Shown: positions 23,199 to 33,790 of the stretch, piece by piece | Position numbering within the stretch: the stretch's first letter is position 1 | How the letters are laid out: every line of letters starts with the position of its first letter | Source of the DNA: Nemertoderma westbladi | Taxonomy: Eukaryota > Xenacoelomorpha > Nemertodermatida > Nemertodermatidae | Assembly: GCA_032718475.1 (NCBI GenBank) | Contig: JAUCBJ010008237.1 | Span: 144,342-208,341 of the forward strand | Length of the DNA: 64,000 nt | Reading direction: 5' to 3' | The notes under the pieces: model-generated | What the model was told of the DNA's origin: nothing | The model's input: the letters and a program-made list of their open reading frames with translations, nothing else | Databases searched by the model: none | Translations under genes and position numbers: made by a program

Positions 23199-26146
23199 AT
23201 GGGAAATGAAGACAGTCAACCAGAGGTTTCGGATATGGAATCAGAAAGCGATGAAGAGTCTGACACCATGCAGATACCATTCGCTAATGCTTTCCAGAAA
23301 CTACAGGCTACTACTAGAGAGACAGTTAGTAATACCCAGTCTATACTTAGGTCTCTGCCAGAAGTTAAATTTTCTGACAGTTCTGGTTTAACCTACCCAC
23401 AAGAAATACAGTCGAAATCACAAGAAAATAACTTTCTTCCACAACAAGAAACATATGAAAGAAACTCCTACCATAACCTATCGCATGACCTGAATATGCC
23501 AGCAGAGATAACGTATGATAATAAATATGGAAATGAAGAACCAGAAGAATTAAGTTTTGAGAAACGATATGGGAATATTGAACCAGAAGAACTTAGTTTT
23601 GAAAAGAGATATGGAAATATTGAACCAGAGGAACTTAGTTTTGAAAAGAGATATGGTAATATTGAACCAGAAGAACTTAGTTTTGAAAAAAGATACGGCA
23701 ATATTGAACCAGAGGAACTTAGTTTTGAAAAGAGATATGGTAAAGCTGAAGCTGCAGAACATAGAAAGCATGAGATGGGCCATACTGGACCAGAATTTGA
23801 TTATCCGAATACTGAAACAAAGGTTCTATATGAACAACAAATAATGACTCATGATAATACAAAATTTATGGAACAACACACAACAAGTGATAATGCACAA
23901 ATACTGGCCAACAAATATAATCCCCCACTTTCTTACCCTGAAATTAACAACTCTGAAATTATCTTAAAGCAAAATGATGCTACCATGGACGAACAGCTAA
24001 AGTCAGAATGTACTAATAAATGGGTAACTGAAACTGCAATGGCTGTTTCGGATGTAGATCTTGATTTATCAAATTTAACAGAGGAAGAGCGATCTATAAT
24101 TCAAAATGTAATGAAGAAAGCTTCAGCTTCTACTGAACAACATTTTGGAAACACCAATAATTATCCAACTTCTGATAAGTTGCTAATTGATCCGACAATT
24201 TCGGGTAGAGAAGAAGATACAGGTACATCAAGTATAGAAATTACAAATGATATCTCAGAAATTCATGCCCCAATTCAATATCATACATCAAACTTAATTG
24301 AACCGAATTTGTTAAACTCCACTTCAATTAGTGAAGATCCCATACCACCATATTTAAAACCAGAAAATAAAGACATAAATCTAAAATCAAGTGATGGATT
24401 TACCGCTGGCCAATGTAACCTCCTCGAAAAACCAACCCAATATAATGGCTCAGTTAATGATTATAGAAACGATAGCGTATGTAATAATCTAGGAATTTCT
24501 TCCGTAAACGACGCAGTTCCTGTAATGGACGGCCATAGTATACCATGCAATGTATCTTCTGTAACGGCAATGCAGAGTGCAGGTGCAGTGATTCCACAGA
24601 GTGATCCCTATATAACAAATGAGGAGGGATCTCATGGCAGTAGCGGGAAACAGACACCAGCAGCTAGTTATATATCAAAGGAAACTTGCAATAATTCACC
24701 TAATGTCGTTAGTTCAACCCAGTTTCATCAACCACAAGATTCATCAAATATTATAGTAGATAGTGTTAATGTAGAATGTAATGTAAATATTTTGAAACCT
24801 TCTGCAAGAATTGATGAAAAACTTCCTGAGAAAGAACATTCATACAATATGGCAAATAATTGCAAACTGATCCCAACGCATGTTGTAACAAATGATGGCA
24901 TCGAAATGGACTTGAGTCATCTAACTGAAGATGAACGTGAAATTATTATCAATGTCATGGTGAAAAATGACCAGTTGAAATTACCTGAAATTAAACCCCA
25001 ATATACTCCACCATCACTGATACCATTTCAAGGTACTGACTCGTCAATTAGTTACATAAGTAAAACAATAGGTGTTTCATCAGAACAAAGTGATTCCATG
25101 TATTCTCTGACTGATCAAGATATCATTGATGAATTTCGTGATGATAATTCGGATTTAGAGGGGTTCCAACCAAATGAAGAGCAATCCCGATTCTCACATG
25201 AACCTGTAGTTCATACAATACATCCTTCAGGGACGAATATGTCACTACAAGGCTCTGAGACCTCTGACTATTACTCATCATATCGGCAAGACAGTTTCCC
25301 ATTTGATAATACTGGTGATAATGAAATAGTTCAATATGAGGCAAATGAAGTTGGCATAGAAACCGAATCTCCATTGAATTATGTATCTGAGAGCATTGTG
25401 TCGGGTCACTACTTATCAACAATACCCTTTGCAGATGATGATGATGCGGATGATTTTGAGAAATTTCACACAAAGATAAATAATGAGTATAATAATTGCA
25501 AAATGCTGAACAATAAATTGCCTGACGATGATGACATAACAACGTCTTCAATGCTAGGAGAGAGTGAAGATTTTTCAGGCACAGAAATGGGAACATGCAA
25601 GCCTAAGTTAGCCAGTCCTGATGGGTTGATTGTGGAGGCCGAAAATGGAAACAAAAATAACGAGGGTCGGCCTATTGAAATAGATGTTAGTGTTGACAGA
25701 GAAATTCATGATACCATCAAAGAGACTGATAGTGTCTTCGTAGGATCCACTTATGATGTTTGCATTACTCAAAATAATGATGATAATACCAAAAGTGTTG
25801 AAGTTGATGAGCCACCACCTCCAAGTCCAAGTTCTTTAAGTAATTATTTACCTGGGAGTCCTGCAAGTTTTATTAGTGATGTAATTGATGGTCGACGACC
25901 ACAGGTTCTTGGAGAGGTTCTTGGGAATATGTTAGGTACAATATCGAACGAGAGTGGGAAACGCAGACCTTGGGTAAGCGAACCTACAACACCAACAAAA
26001 CGCTGGGACAGACCAGCAGTTACTGAGGCCTATGGCACTCCGGAAATGGACTTCAGTAATTTAACTGAAGAAGAAATATCAGTAATAAACAATGTTATGA
26101 ATAAAGCAAATCGAATGCAAGAAGAGGATAACAACACAATAATAGG
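23199..26146 (+). CDS. PCLO: Piccolo/Bassoon-like active-zone scaffold, first coding exon
   Basis: Piccolo and Bassoon are giant scaffolds of the presynaptic active zone. This 982-codon exon starts MGNEDS: Gly2 and Ser6 fit an N-myristoylation signal, and vertebrate Piccolo and Bassoon also begin MGNE. Five 14-residue repeats YGNIEPEELSFEKR occupy residues 110-179, with a degenerate sixth. Three helices of the Rab-binding type of RIM and Piccolo occur: DLSNLTEEER (288-297), MDLSHLTEDER (570-580) and MDFSNLTEEE (950-959), each followed by I..VM. Between them is acidic, Ser/Thr/Asn-rich, probably disordered sequence with a DDDDADD run and a PPPPSPS stretch. The donor after 26146 is GTTAGT, splitting a Gly codon after base 2, which fits the zinc-finger exon at 33577. 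The frame itself would stop at 26169. The gene could be the single invertebrate co-orthologue of Piccolo and Bassoon. Confidence 0.88.
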
Positions 26147-26902
26147 GTTAGTATCTGTAATTTTATATTAAGCCAATTAATATAAACATGAAAACATTAA
26201 TAACCTTTACCACTAATATCTATAATAGTATTGGGGCATCTCTCATATTGCATCCTTAATCAATTACTGTTACATGGGTGGGTGGCTTTGTTTGTAGCAC
26301 ACAGAAAATCGGCGAATTTTTTCCTCCATAAAATATATTATTAGTTATCAGGCCAATTTGTTCCAGTGCAGTGTGTGATGATTCATCAATCATCTCCATT
26401 CCACTCATCCTTTGCATCCAAATAAGCTCCCTCTATACCTTCCATGTTACCATGGGAACATAAACAAACTTTACTAAAGGGTAAAAATGTATCGTAATCA
26501 ATCCATTTTCCATTGGCATTTCTCGTGACAAACTCTATTCATGTTTGTATAAATATAAATCATTAATGCAGGGATGCGCTGCTATATATCTATCCACCTG
26601 TATATACATAAGATGCAGTAATAATTATTTCCCTCGGGCCTCATTGGTATCCAGCTGGTTATAATTAATTCATGACAATCTTTCAAACTATCCAACTCAT
26701 GACGCTGGAAAACTATAGTCTAATCCTAAATCTTATTTCAATTTAGAGTTTGAATAACATCTGCCTTGGGATGTTTAATTGCCAACCATCTAGAACACTA
26801 TCAATAAAATAAATAACTAACATTAAAAAAAACATCAACTATGTTCTCAAAAAAAAAGTGTTTAGAAAATAATTTTACATATTATATTTGCTGGTAAAGT
26901 TA

Positions 26903-27041
26903 CAGTTATATACCGATCAGTGACAAAAAGTGTAGATTTTGGCTTATATTTCGAACTACAGTTCTTATTCAATAGCCTCCTGACTCTGAATTATAAGCCA
27001 AATCTACACTTTTTTGTCACTGATCGGCCTATAACTGTAAC
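26903..27041. repeat. Inverted repeat with about 49-bp arms
   Basis: The left arm starts GTTACAGTTATA and runs through CCGATCAGTGACAAAAAGTG to TTGGCTTAT. The right arm is its reverse complement with a few mismatches and one extra T, ending TATAACTGTAAC. The spacer is about 40 bp. This looks like a short foldback or MITE; no clear target duplication is seen. Confidence 0.85.
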
Positions 27042-28189
27042 CCTTACCTGCAACTATGCAAAATACGGTGACTAGGGCACGCACGTACTTATTGAAATTA
27101 CAATTTGATGAGGGGAGGCGGGAGGGGGGGGGGGGGGGGGTCCAAGTCAACTAATTAAGACAATATATTTCAGAACATAAATATTAACGATTATCTATTC
27201 TAAATCGTCCCCGTTTCCATTCCAAGACCGACACCCAATTAAGCTATGTAAGATGACTCGATACGTGCAAATATTAAAAGTCGTTCCGTTTATAATTGCA
27301 TGAGATGGTATAGGGTAGATAATCCATTAATATAACTTGAAACTTGAAATAATTGAACAGTAAGCTGAAATTATATCCACAGGAACTATGAAATGACATA
27401 CCATCACGTACTGTTTCTATTCCATTGACAATTATCCTGCCGCTCAGGTCAGGATTTCAATTAATCATTTAATGCAGATCCAAAGCCCCAAAGATTCACT
27501 AAGCCATCCCAGCGGAATTACGACTAAGCCAAGTCTATTATCTTCCCCTCGGGGTGCGGATGTTATAACTGAGTGGACCAGAACAACAAAGCTACTGAAA
27601 TACCGTAATTATTATTATTACATATTGATCAAGGGCACCTTACTTCTGTATGTTGTAGAGTTATTCTTGATACTGATGAATATCATTTTTGCACATTTAC
27701 AACATGGAAATCATAGAGGAATATTTTTGTATCTTAAAAATTTGTTCTTTAAATTTTTAAAAATACCTGAGTAAAGTACAGTTTAAACAGCTGTCCCCCA
27801 GGATGGCCAATGTTATGGCTCATATCTAATTAGGGAATTGGCCTGATGATGCGGATCAGCAGGTTTCGCAGATACAAGCAGATGTATTGAAGGAACGATT
27901 ACGATTACCCAGGTTTATAGTTACACTTTCTAACTTTGATGACATTTTCGAAAAACAAGTTTAATTTCATTTAAACTTTCATGTGGCTCTACTTTGATGT
28001 ATATAACATAATAATATACTACTATATAAATAATATAAATATATTATTTATATATATCTATATAAATAACTACAACACTATATAATAGTTATTCTTTGAG
28101 GCATGGTTGCCATTTCTGGCAGAGCACGGGAATAACGAAGTTTTACTTTCCTTTGAGTGATTAGATGGCCTAAATATGATCTCCCACTC

Positions 28190-28312
28190 CATAGCGAAAT
28201 ATTCATCCGGTCTGGTAGCTCAGTACACTCACCCGGCTGATGATAACCAGAAGTTTGAAACCTAGGTACCGGGTTCGAGCCTCAATAGGGCCGGTTGATA
28301 TTTTTCGCTATG
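28190..28312 (+). repeat. tRNA-derived SINE-like unit enclosed in an inverted repeat
   Basis: An A-box-like TGGTAGCTCAGT lies at 28213-28224 and a B-box-like GGTTCGAGCCT at 28272-28282, with spacing like that of a tRNA gene with a longer arm. The acceptor and T stems do not pair properly, so it is not a functional tRNA. Outside it, CATAGCGAAATATTCATCCGG (28190 onward) pairs with CCGGTTGATATTTTTCGCTATG (28291-28312) with small mismatches. Confidence 0.65.
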
Positions 28313-28562
28313 AAGAGCATTATCATATTGTCTTATTTACATTGTATATTTAATACACCGCGTCACTCACCCCACAACAATTCACTTATTATTATAACAT
28401 AATATTTTCATAACATTATAACATTTTCCTATGCTGACTCCCATGGATGCTAACTGACGTATAAGTTCGCGTGAAAAAGAAAATTCTGCATGATCTACAT
28501 TCTGTTCTTCCTGTTACATAAATAATATTTCGAATTTTGAACGAAATATTACATTCGACAGT

Positions 28563-28995
28563 TATTAAATATTTTTACACACTATATACAGTATATACAA
28601 TACAACCTAAGTAAAACCTCTTTAGAATTTCCCAGGCTTTCATCCATAACTGGTCGATAAATGGGTACCAAGGTAACTTAAAAACATACTCGCATGGTTT
28701 TTCTGGTGTGGAAGATGACAGACATTATTTCTGGTTTCTTTGATACACTTCATCCGTAAAGATCATCAAGACATAATTTTGTTGTTATATTTCGGATTTT
28801 AAGTATTTTCCCGCCCTGACATGTATGATTTGCTGAGCGAACGAAGACCCGACGGGCGACATCGATTCAGTTTTCATTTACACTTCGCTTCCAGGATGTT
28901 GCTGTAAGCGTTCCCGCAATTATAGCCGAGCCATAGACATGTGGTGTGTCTACTAGCAATAGAACTACAGTAAATACCCGAAGTGTAACGAATTC
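28563..28995 (+). repeat. Segmental duplication, copy 1
   Basis: Matches 29587-30090 in the same order: a TTTTTACACAC then TATATACA start, CATAACTGGTCGATAAATGG, ATTTCGGATTT, TTCCAGGATGTTGCTGTAA and ATGTGGTGTGTCTA. Copies have diverged by indels. Neither contains a supported gene. Confidence 0.75.
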
Positions 28996-29586
28996 ATTCA
29001 TTCATTGTTGTTCGTATTAAAAAAATAATCATAAGTAAAAAATCGTGTAGACAAGAAGAGTAGACGATAAAATTAATAACAATCAAAGACCACAGCAGCA
29101 GGTTGACAGGATATCACATCTTTATACGTTCGATCAGGTTGATAAATTTAACAAAAGCAATTTCCGATACTGTGTTACAGCCTATGGCGAGTTTGTGTGT
29201 CGCATTACATAGGTAGTTTCCACAGTACAGGATGCTTCTCATTGACCTTCGTATCTGCCTGTCAAGTTCACCAGTCTCAGATAACGTTACCTGGCAAAGT
29301 GAAATTCAATACCAGATGATAGCCATGGAATAGCAATAGCATTCCATAGTATCCATATTGTTGGGAGGGAGTATTGAGCGCACAGTCCAGCCTCTTTGGT
29401 GAAATATAGCTGCAGCACGTGATATTCGCTGTAAACAATAGTGCATCATGATCGGAAATTAGCATATATCTTATATTCAAGAAATGTCATGTCAGTAGAG
29501 CAATTAATTCATAGCGACATTGAGTAAATAGAGATAATGTGCGGTGTTGGCACCTTTTCCATATGCTTTTTCAACTTTTTCACATT

Positions 29587-30090
29587 TATTAAAATTTCTA
29601 CACACAATATATATACAACAATATATATATACAACAATATATATGCAACAAAATATATATAATACAACAATATATATACAACAAAATATAAACAACAATA
29701 TATATACAATAATATATATATAACAATATATACAGCAATATATATACAACAATATATATTGTCCCAGTCTTCCATCCGTCACTGGTCGATAAATGGTGCA
29801 AAGGTAACATGGGAAACATAATAGCAGGTTTACTGTGAAGTGTGAAAAGTGACCCAGTCGTTGACACACATTATATGTATTTAGATTTATATACGTCAAG
29901 CTAAAAGAGTAGATCTTCATGACATAAATTTATTGTTACATTTCGGATTTCAGACTAGTGAAGATCCGGCAGTCGACATGGTTTCATTCAAACTTCCCTT
30001 CCAGGAAGTTGCTGTAATCGTTTTCGCCATAGCCATAGATATGTGGTGTGTCTAATAGCCGCAGAACTAAATACCCTAAATGTAAGGAAT
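29587..30090 (+). repeat. Segmental duplication, copy 2, with expanded microsatellite
   Basis: Same block as 28563-28995. The short TATATACA tract of copy 1 is here expanded to about 150 bp of (ATATATACAACA) type repeat at 29605-29760. Long Tyr/Ile/Val-rich open frames on the minus strand here come from this microsatellite and are not genes. Confidence 0.75.
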
Positions 30091-30391
30091 TACGGTTCCT
30101 GACTTATGATACCAATATCAGGTGCACTGCGCACATGCATCGGCCACACCACTTTATGCATCCCCTACCGGCCCCGCAACGCGATACCTCCAGCTGTTTC
30201 ATCATAAAATCTTGTTCATTCCGCGATATCAAACCTATAGTTTCATTTCTTAGGGATAGTAATTAGCCTGTTCTATTACATTTCTTGTGGTTCAACAACT
30301 TGCCCCTGCAAATGGGGTGGATGAGGAGAAATTATTCCAGGAACTTGAACACATAAGGAGGCATGTTATCTAGGCCACCATACTGAAGTTA

Positions 30392-33293
30392 GGACAATTG
30401 CGACCCGGACAATTGCGACGCAACAAATTTTTATAAAATCATGGGTCGCAAATGTCCGGATCCAGCAAAAGAATATGATAATACAGTAATGGAAATCATA
30501 GATCATTATAATCAGTAGTTATACAAAATTATAGATTTCAACATTTTTCTATCAATAACTAGTAAAAAATCTAAATAAAATTATCCAAAACAAACAACAG
30601 TAAAGCATTAAATAATGCATCAACAACGTTAACAATATTCGCACAGTAGGCTATGCTAATTTTTAGAGCAACTGTTTAAACAATAATTAACTTTAATTAG
30701 CTTTCCAGAATATAAAATTGCTAATAATTGTGGGCCAACAGCTCCCTATGTTATAATGTAACTACAGCAGTAAATTAAAATGTAGCTACAGCAGTAAATT
30801 AAAATGTGGCTACAACAGTAAATTAAAATGTAGCTACAGCAGTAAATTAAAATGTAGCTACAACAGTAAATTAAAATGTAGCTACAGCAGTAAATTAAAA
30901 TGTAGCTACAGCAGTAAATTAAAATGTAGCTACAGCAGTAAATTAAAATGTAGCTACAGCAGTAAATTAAAATGTGGCTACAACAGTAAATTAAAATGTA
31001 GCTACAGCAGTAAATTAAAATGTAGCTACAACAGTAAATTAAAATGTAGCTACAGCAGTAAATTAAAATGTAGCTACAACAGTAAATTAAAATGTAGCTA
31101 CAGCAGTAAATTAAAATGTAGCTACAACAGTAAATTAAAATGTAGCTACAGCAGTAAATTAAAATGTAGCTAAATCAGTAAATTAAAATGTAGCTACAGC
31201 AGTAAATTAAAATGTAGCTACAGCAGTAAATTAAAATGTAGCTACAGCAGTAAATTAAAATGTAGCTACAGCAGTAAATTAAAATGTAGCTACAGCAGTA
31301 AATTAAAATGTAGCTACAGCAGTAAATTAAAATGTAGCTACAGCAGTAAATTAAAATGTAGCTAAATCAGTAAATTAAAATGTAGCTACAGCAGTAAATT
31401 AAAATGTAGCTACAGCAATAAATTAAAATGTAGCTACAGCAGTAAATTAAAATGTAGCTACAACAGTAAATTAAAATGTAGCTACAGCAGTAAATTAAAA
31501 TGTAGCTAAATCAGTAAATTAAAATGTAGCTACAGCAGTAAATTAAAATGTAGCTAAATCAGTAAATTAAAATGTAGCTACAGCAGTAAATTAAAATGTA
31601 GCTACAGCAATAAATTAAAATGTAGCTACAACAGTAAATTAAAATGTAGCTACAACAGTAAATTAAAATGTAGCTAAATCAGTAAATTAAAATGTAGCTA
31701 CAGCAGTAAATTAAAATGTAGCTACAGCAGTAAATTAAAATGTAGCTACAGCAATAAATTAAAATGTAGCTACAACAGTAAATTAAAATGTAGCTACAAC
31801 AGTAAATTAAAATGTAGCTACAACAGTAAATTAAAATGTAGCTACAGCAGTAAATTAAAATGTAGCTAAATCAGTAAATTAAAATGTAGCTACAGCAGTA
31901 AATTAAAATGTAGCTACAGCAATAAATTAAAATGTAGCTACAACAGTAAATTAAAATGTAGCTACAGCAGTAAATTAAAATGTAGCTACAGCAGTAAATT
32001 AAAATGTAGCTACAACAGTAAATTAAAATGTAGCTACAGCAGTAAATTAAAATGTAGCTACAGCAGTAAATTAAAATGTAGCTACAACAGTAAATTAAAA
32101 TGTAGCTACAGCAGTAAATTAAAATGTAGCTACAGCAGTAAATTAAAATGTAGCTACAACAGTAAATTAAAATGTAGCTACAACAGTAAATTAAAATGTA
32201 GCTACAGCAGTAAATTAAAATGTAGCTACAGCAGTAAATTAAAATGTAGCTACAACAGTAAATTAAAATGTAGCTACAGCAGTAAATTAAAATGTAGCTA
32301 CAACAGTAAATTAAAATGTAGCTACAGCAGTAAATTAAAATGTAGCTACAGCAGTAAATTAAAATGTAGCTACAACAGTAAATTAAAATGTAGCTACAGC
32401 AGTAAATTAAAATGTAGCTACAACAGTAAATTAAAATGTAGCTACAGCAGTAAATTAAAATGTAGCTACAGCAGTAAATTAAAATGTAGCTACAGCAGTA
32501 AATTAAAATGTAGCTACAACAGTAAATTAAAATGTAGCTACAACAGTAAATTAAAATGTAGCTACAGCAGTAAATTAAAATGTGGCTACAACAGTAAATT
32601 AAAATGTAGCTACAGCAGTAAATTAAAATGTAGCTACAGCAGTAAATTAAAATGTAGCTACAACAGTAAATTAAAATGTAGCTACAGCAGTAAATTAAAA
32701 TGTAGCTACAACAGTAAATTAAAATGTAGCTACAGCAGTAAATTAAAATGTAGCTACAACAGTAAATTAAAATGTAGCTACAGCAGTAAATTAAAATGTA
32801 GCTACAACAGTAAATTAAAATGTAGCTACAGCAGTAAATTAAAATGTAGCTACAGCAGTAAATTAAAATGTAGCTACAGCAGTAAATTAAAATGTAGCTA
32901 CAACAGTAAATTAAAATGTAGCTACAGCAGTAAATTAAAATGTAGCTACAACAGTAAATTAAAATGTAGCTACAGCAGTAAATTAAAATGTAGCTACAGC
33001 AGTAAATTAAAATGTAGCTACAGCAGTAAATTAAAATGTAGCTACAGCAGTAAATTAAAATGTAGCTACAGCAGTAAATTAAAATGTAGCTACAGCAGTA
33101 AATTAAAATGTAGCTACAGCAGTAAATTAAAATGTAGCTACAACAGTAAATTAAAATGTAGCATGTACCAAATGTATTAAAATGTATAAAATAAATATAC
33201 AGTGTCCAGACAAGTGCGAAACGGATAATTGCGACCCTGCAAATTTATCTAAAATCATGGGTCGGAATTGTCCGGGTCGCAATTGCCGCCGGA
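30392..33293. mobile_element. Candidate non-autonomous TIR element containing a large minisatellite
   Basis: The left end has GGACAATTGCGACCC at 30392-30406, followed by a second copy. The right end has the complement, GTCCGGGTCGCAATTGCC (to 33287). Just inside each end is a related 50-60-bp hairpin ending with ATCATGGGTCG. Between the ends are about 350 bp of unique AT-rich sequence and the 24-bp array. No coding capacity and no clear target duplication, so the transposon reading is inference. Confidence 0.6.
30754..33164. repeat. Minisatellite, 24-bp unit, about 100 copies
   Basis: The array runs uninterrupted for about 2.4 kb. The unit is TGTAGCTACAGCAG plus TAAATTAAAA. Single-base variants recur: CAACAG, AAATCAG, CAGCAATAAA and TGGCTAC. 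Frames are closed, with TAA in each unit. Confidence 0.98.
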
Positions 33294-33299
33294 CACCCA

Positions 33300-33515
33300 C
33301 CGGTTTTATATTTGTCCTAATAAAATCTACAGCAGCTTCTACTTCAGAGTACGTGATATCGTCGTCTATGGGAATGTCTTTACGCGGTGTGTGAGACACA
33401 TGATGTAAAAAGTGTTCAGCCGTTAGGTCAGGGATTACGCACGTCTGACCACTTATTTCCAGTGCGGTCGCCCCAGAACTATACTCCCCAAAGGAAACTC
33501 CGGTACTCATATATT
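33300..33515 (-). mobile_element. Antisense LINE fragment, also present at 49500-49580
   Basis: Minus-strand translation gives RKDIPIDDDITYSEVEAAVDFI, which resembles LLDIPIGDISFAEVKAAAKSI in LINE copy B. Part of the same sequence (CAGGGATTACGCAC, CTTATTTCCAGTGCGGTC, CTCCGGTACTCAT) recurs at 49500-49580, so it is a dispersed repeat. Confidence 0.6.
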
Positions 33516-33576
33516 TTGTTCTATTTAATTGTACAAATTTTAAAAAATTATATATCAATTATTTAATATTTATCAG

Positions 33577-33790
33577 AGGTCAAGACGAATTCACCAATGT
33601 TCAGTGCGCCATCGTTCGCAAATCATCGATAACGAGTCTTTCTAATGAGATGGATATAGATCTGTGTCCCCTTTGTCGCAACTCCCAACTCAATCACGAT
33701 GCCGATAACTGGAACGGGAAGATATGCGTCCTCTGCGAGAAATACGTCTGTATGCAATGCGGAGCTTATCAGAAAAACCCAATATCGAAG
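33577..33790 (+). CDS. PCLO: Piccolo-like exon 2: N-terminal two thirds of the zinc finger
   Basis: The acceptor is TTTATCAG and the donor AG|GTATGC. One base (A) completes the codon from exon 1, and 71 codons follow without a stop. The encoded segment has three Cys pairs: CPLC, then LN..NWN, CVLC, and VCMQCG. Piccolo, Bassoon, RIM and rabphilin have this FYVE-like finger, and the CPLC...LN...C..C..VC..CG spacing is most like Piccolo and Bassoon. In RIM and rabphilin this finger sits behind the Rab-binding helix, and here too the third helix lies about 40 residues before CPLC after splicing. The last Cys pair is in the next exon. Base composition is clearly more GC-rich than the surrounding intron. 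Confidence 0.92.

Larger units (their letters stand above)
26147..33576 (+). other. PCLO: Piccolo-like intron 1 (predicted)
   Basis: Inferred from matching phases: exon 1 ends with two bases (GG) and the exon at 33577 supplies A, giving a Gly codon. The acceptor reads TTTATCAG. The intron carries a hairpin, a tRNA-derived repeat, a segmental duplication and a very large minisatellite, listed separately. Small internal exons between cannot be excluded. Tracts between these repeats (26180-26900, 27140-28180) show nothing else I can support, apart from a poly-G run at about 27124-27140. Confidence 0.6.

Noticed and set aside
23526-23777. Neuropeptide precursor with KR cleavage sites
   Set aside because: The repeats are bounded by Lys-Arg like a prohormone, but there is no signal peptide, the N-terminus looks myristoylated, no amidation glycines precede the dibasic sites, and the rest of the exon is Piccolo-like.
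23468-23783. Antisense open frames with repeated FLWFNI
   Set aside because: They are shadows of the 42-bp repeat in the sense Piccolo-like exon.
27841-27965. Possible exon encoding PDDADQQVSQIQADVLKERL
   Set aside because: Composition looks protein-like, but splice signals are weak and its phase does not fit the Piccolo-like exons on either side.
28213-28282. Functional tRNA gene
   Set aside because: A and B boxes are present, but the acceptor, anticodon and T stems do not pair, so I call it tRNA-derived.
29504-29920. Membrane protein on the minus strand (Tyr/Ile/Val/Cys-rich frames)
   Set aside because: The frames are translations of an ATATATACAACA microsatellite within a duplicated non-coding block.
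30754-33164. CRISPR array
   Set aside because: Units are contiguous 24-bp tandem copies with no unique spacers, in a eukaryotic intron. It is a minisatellite. The same applies to 9516-9990 and 40145-41730.
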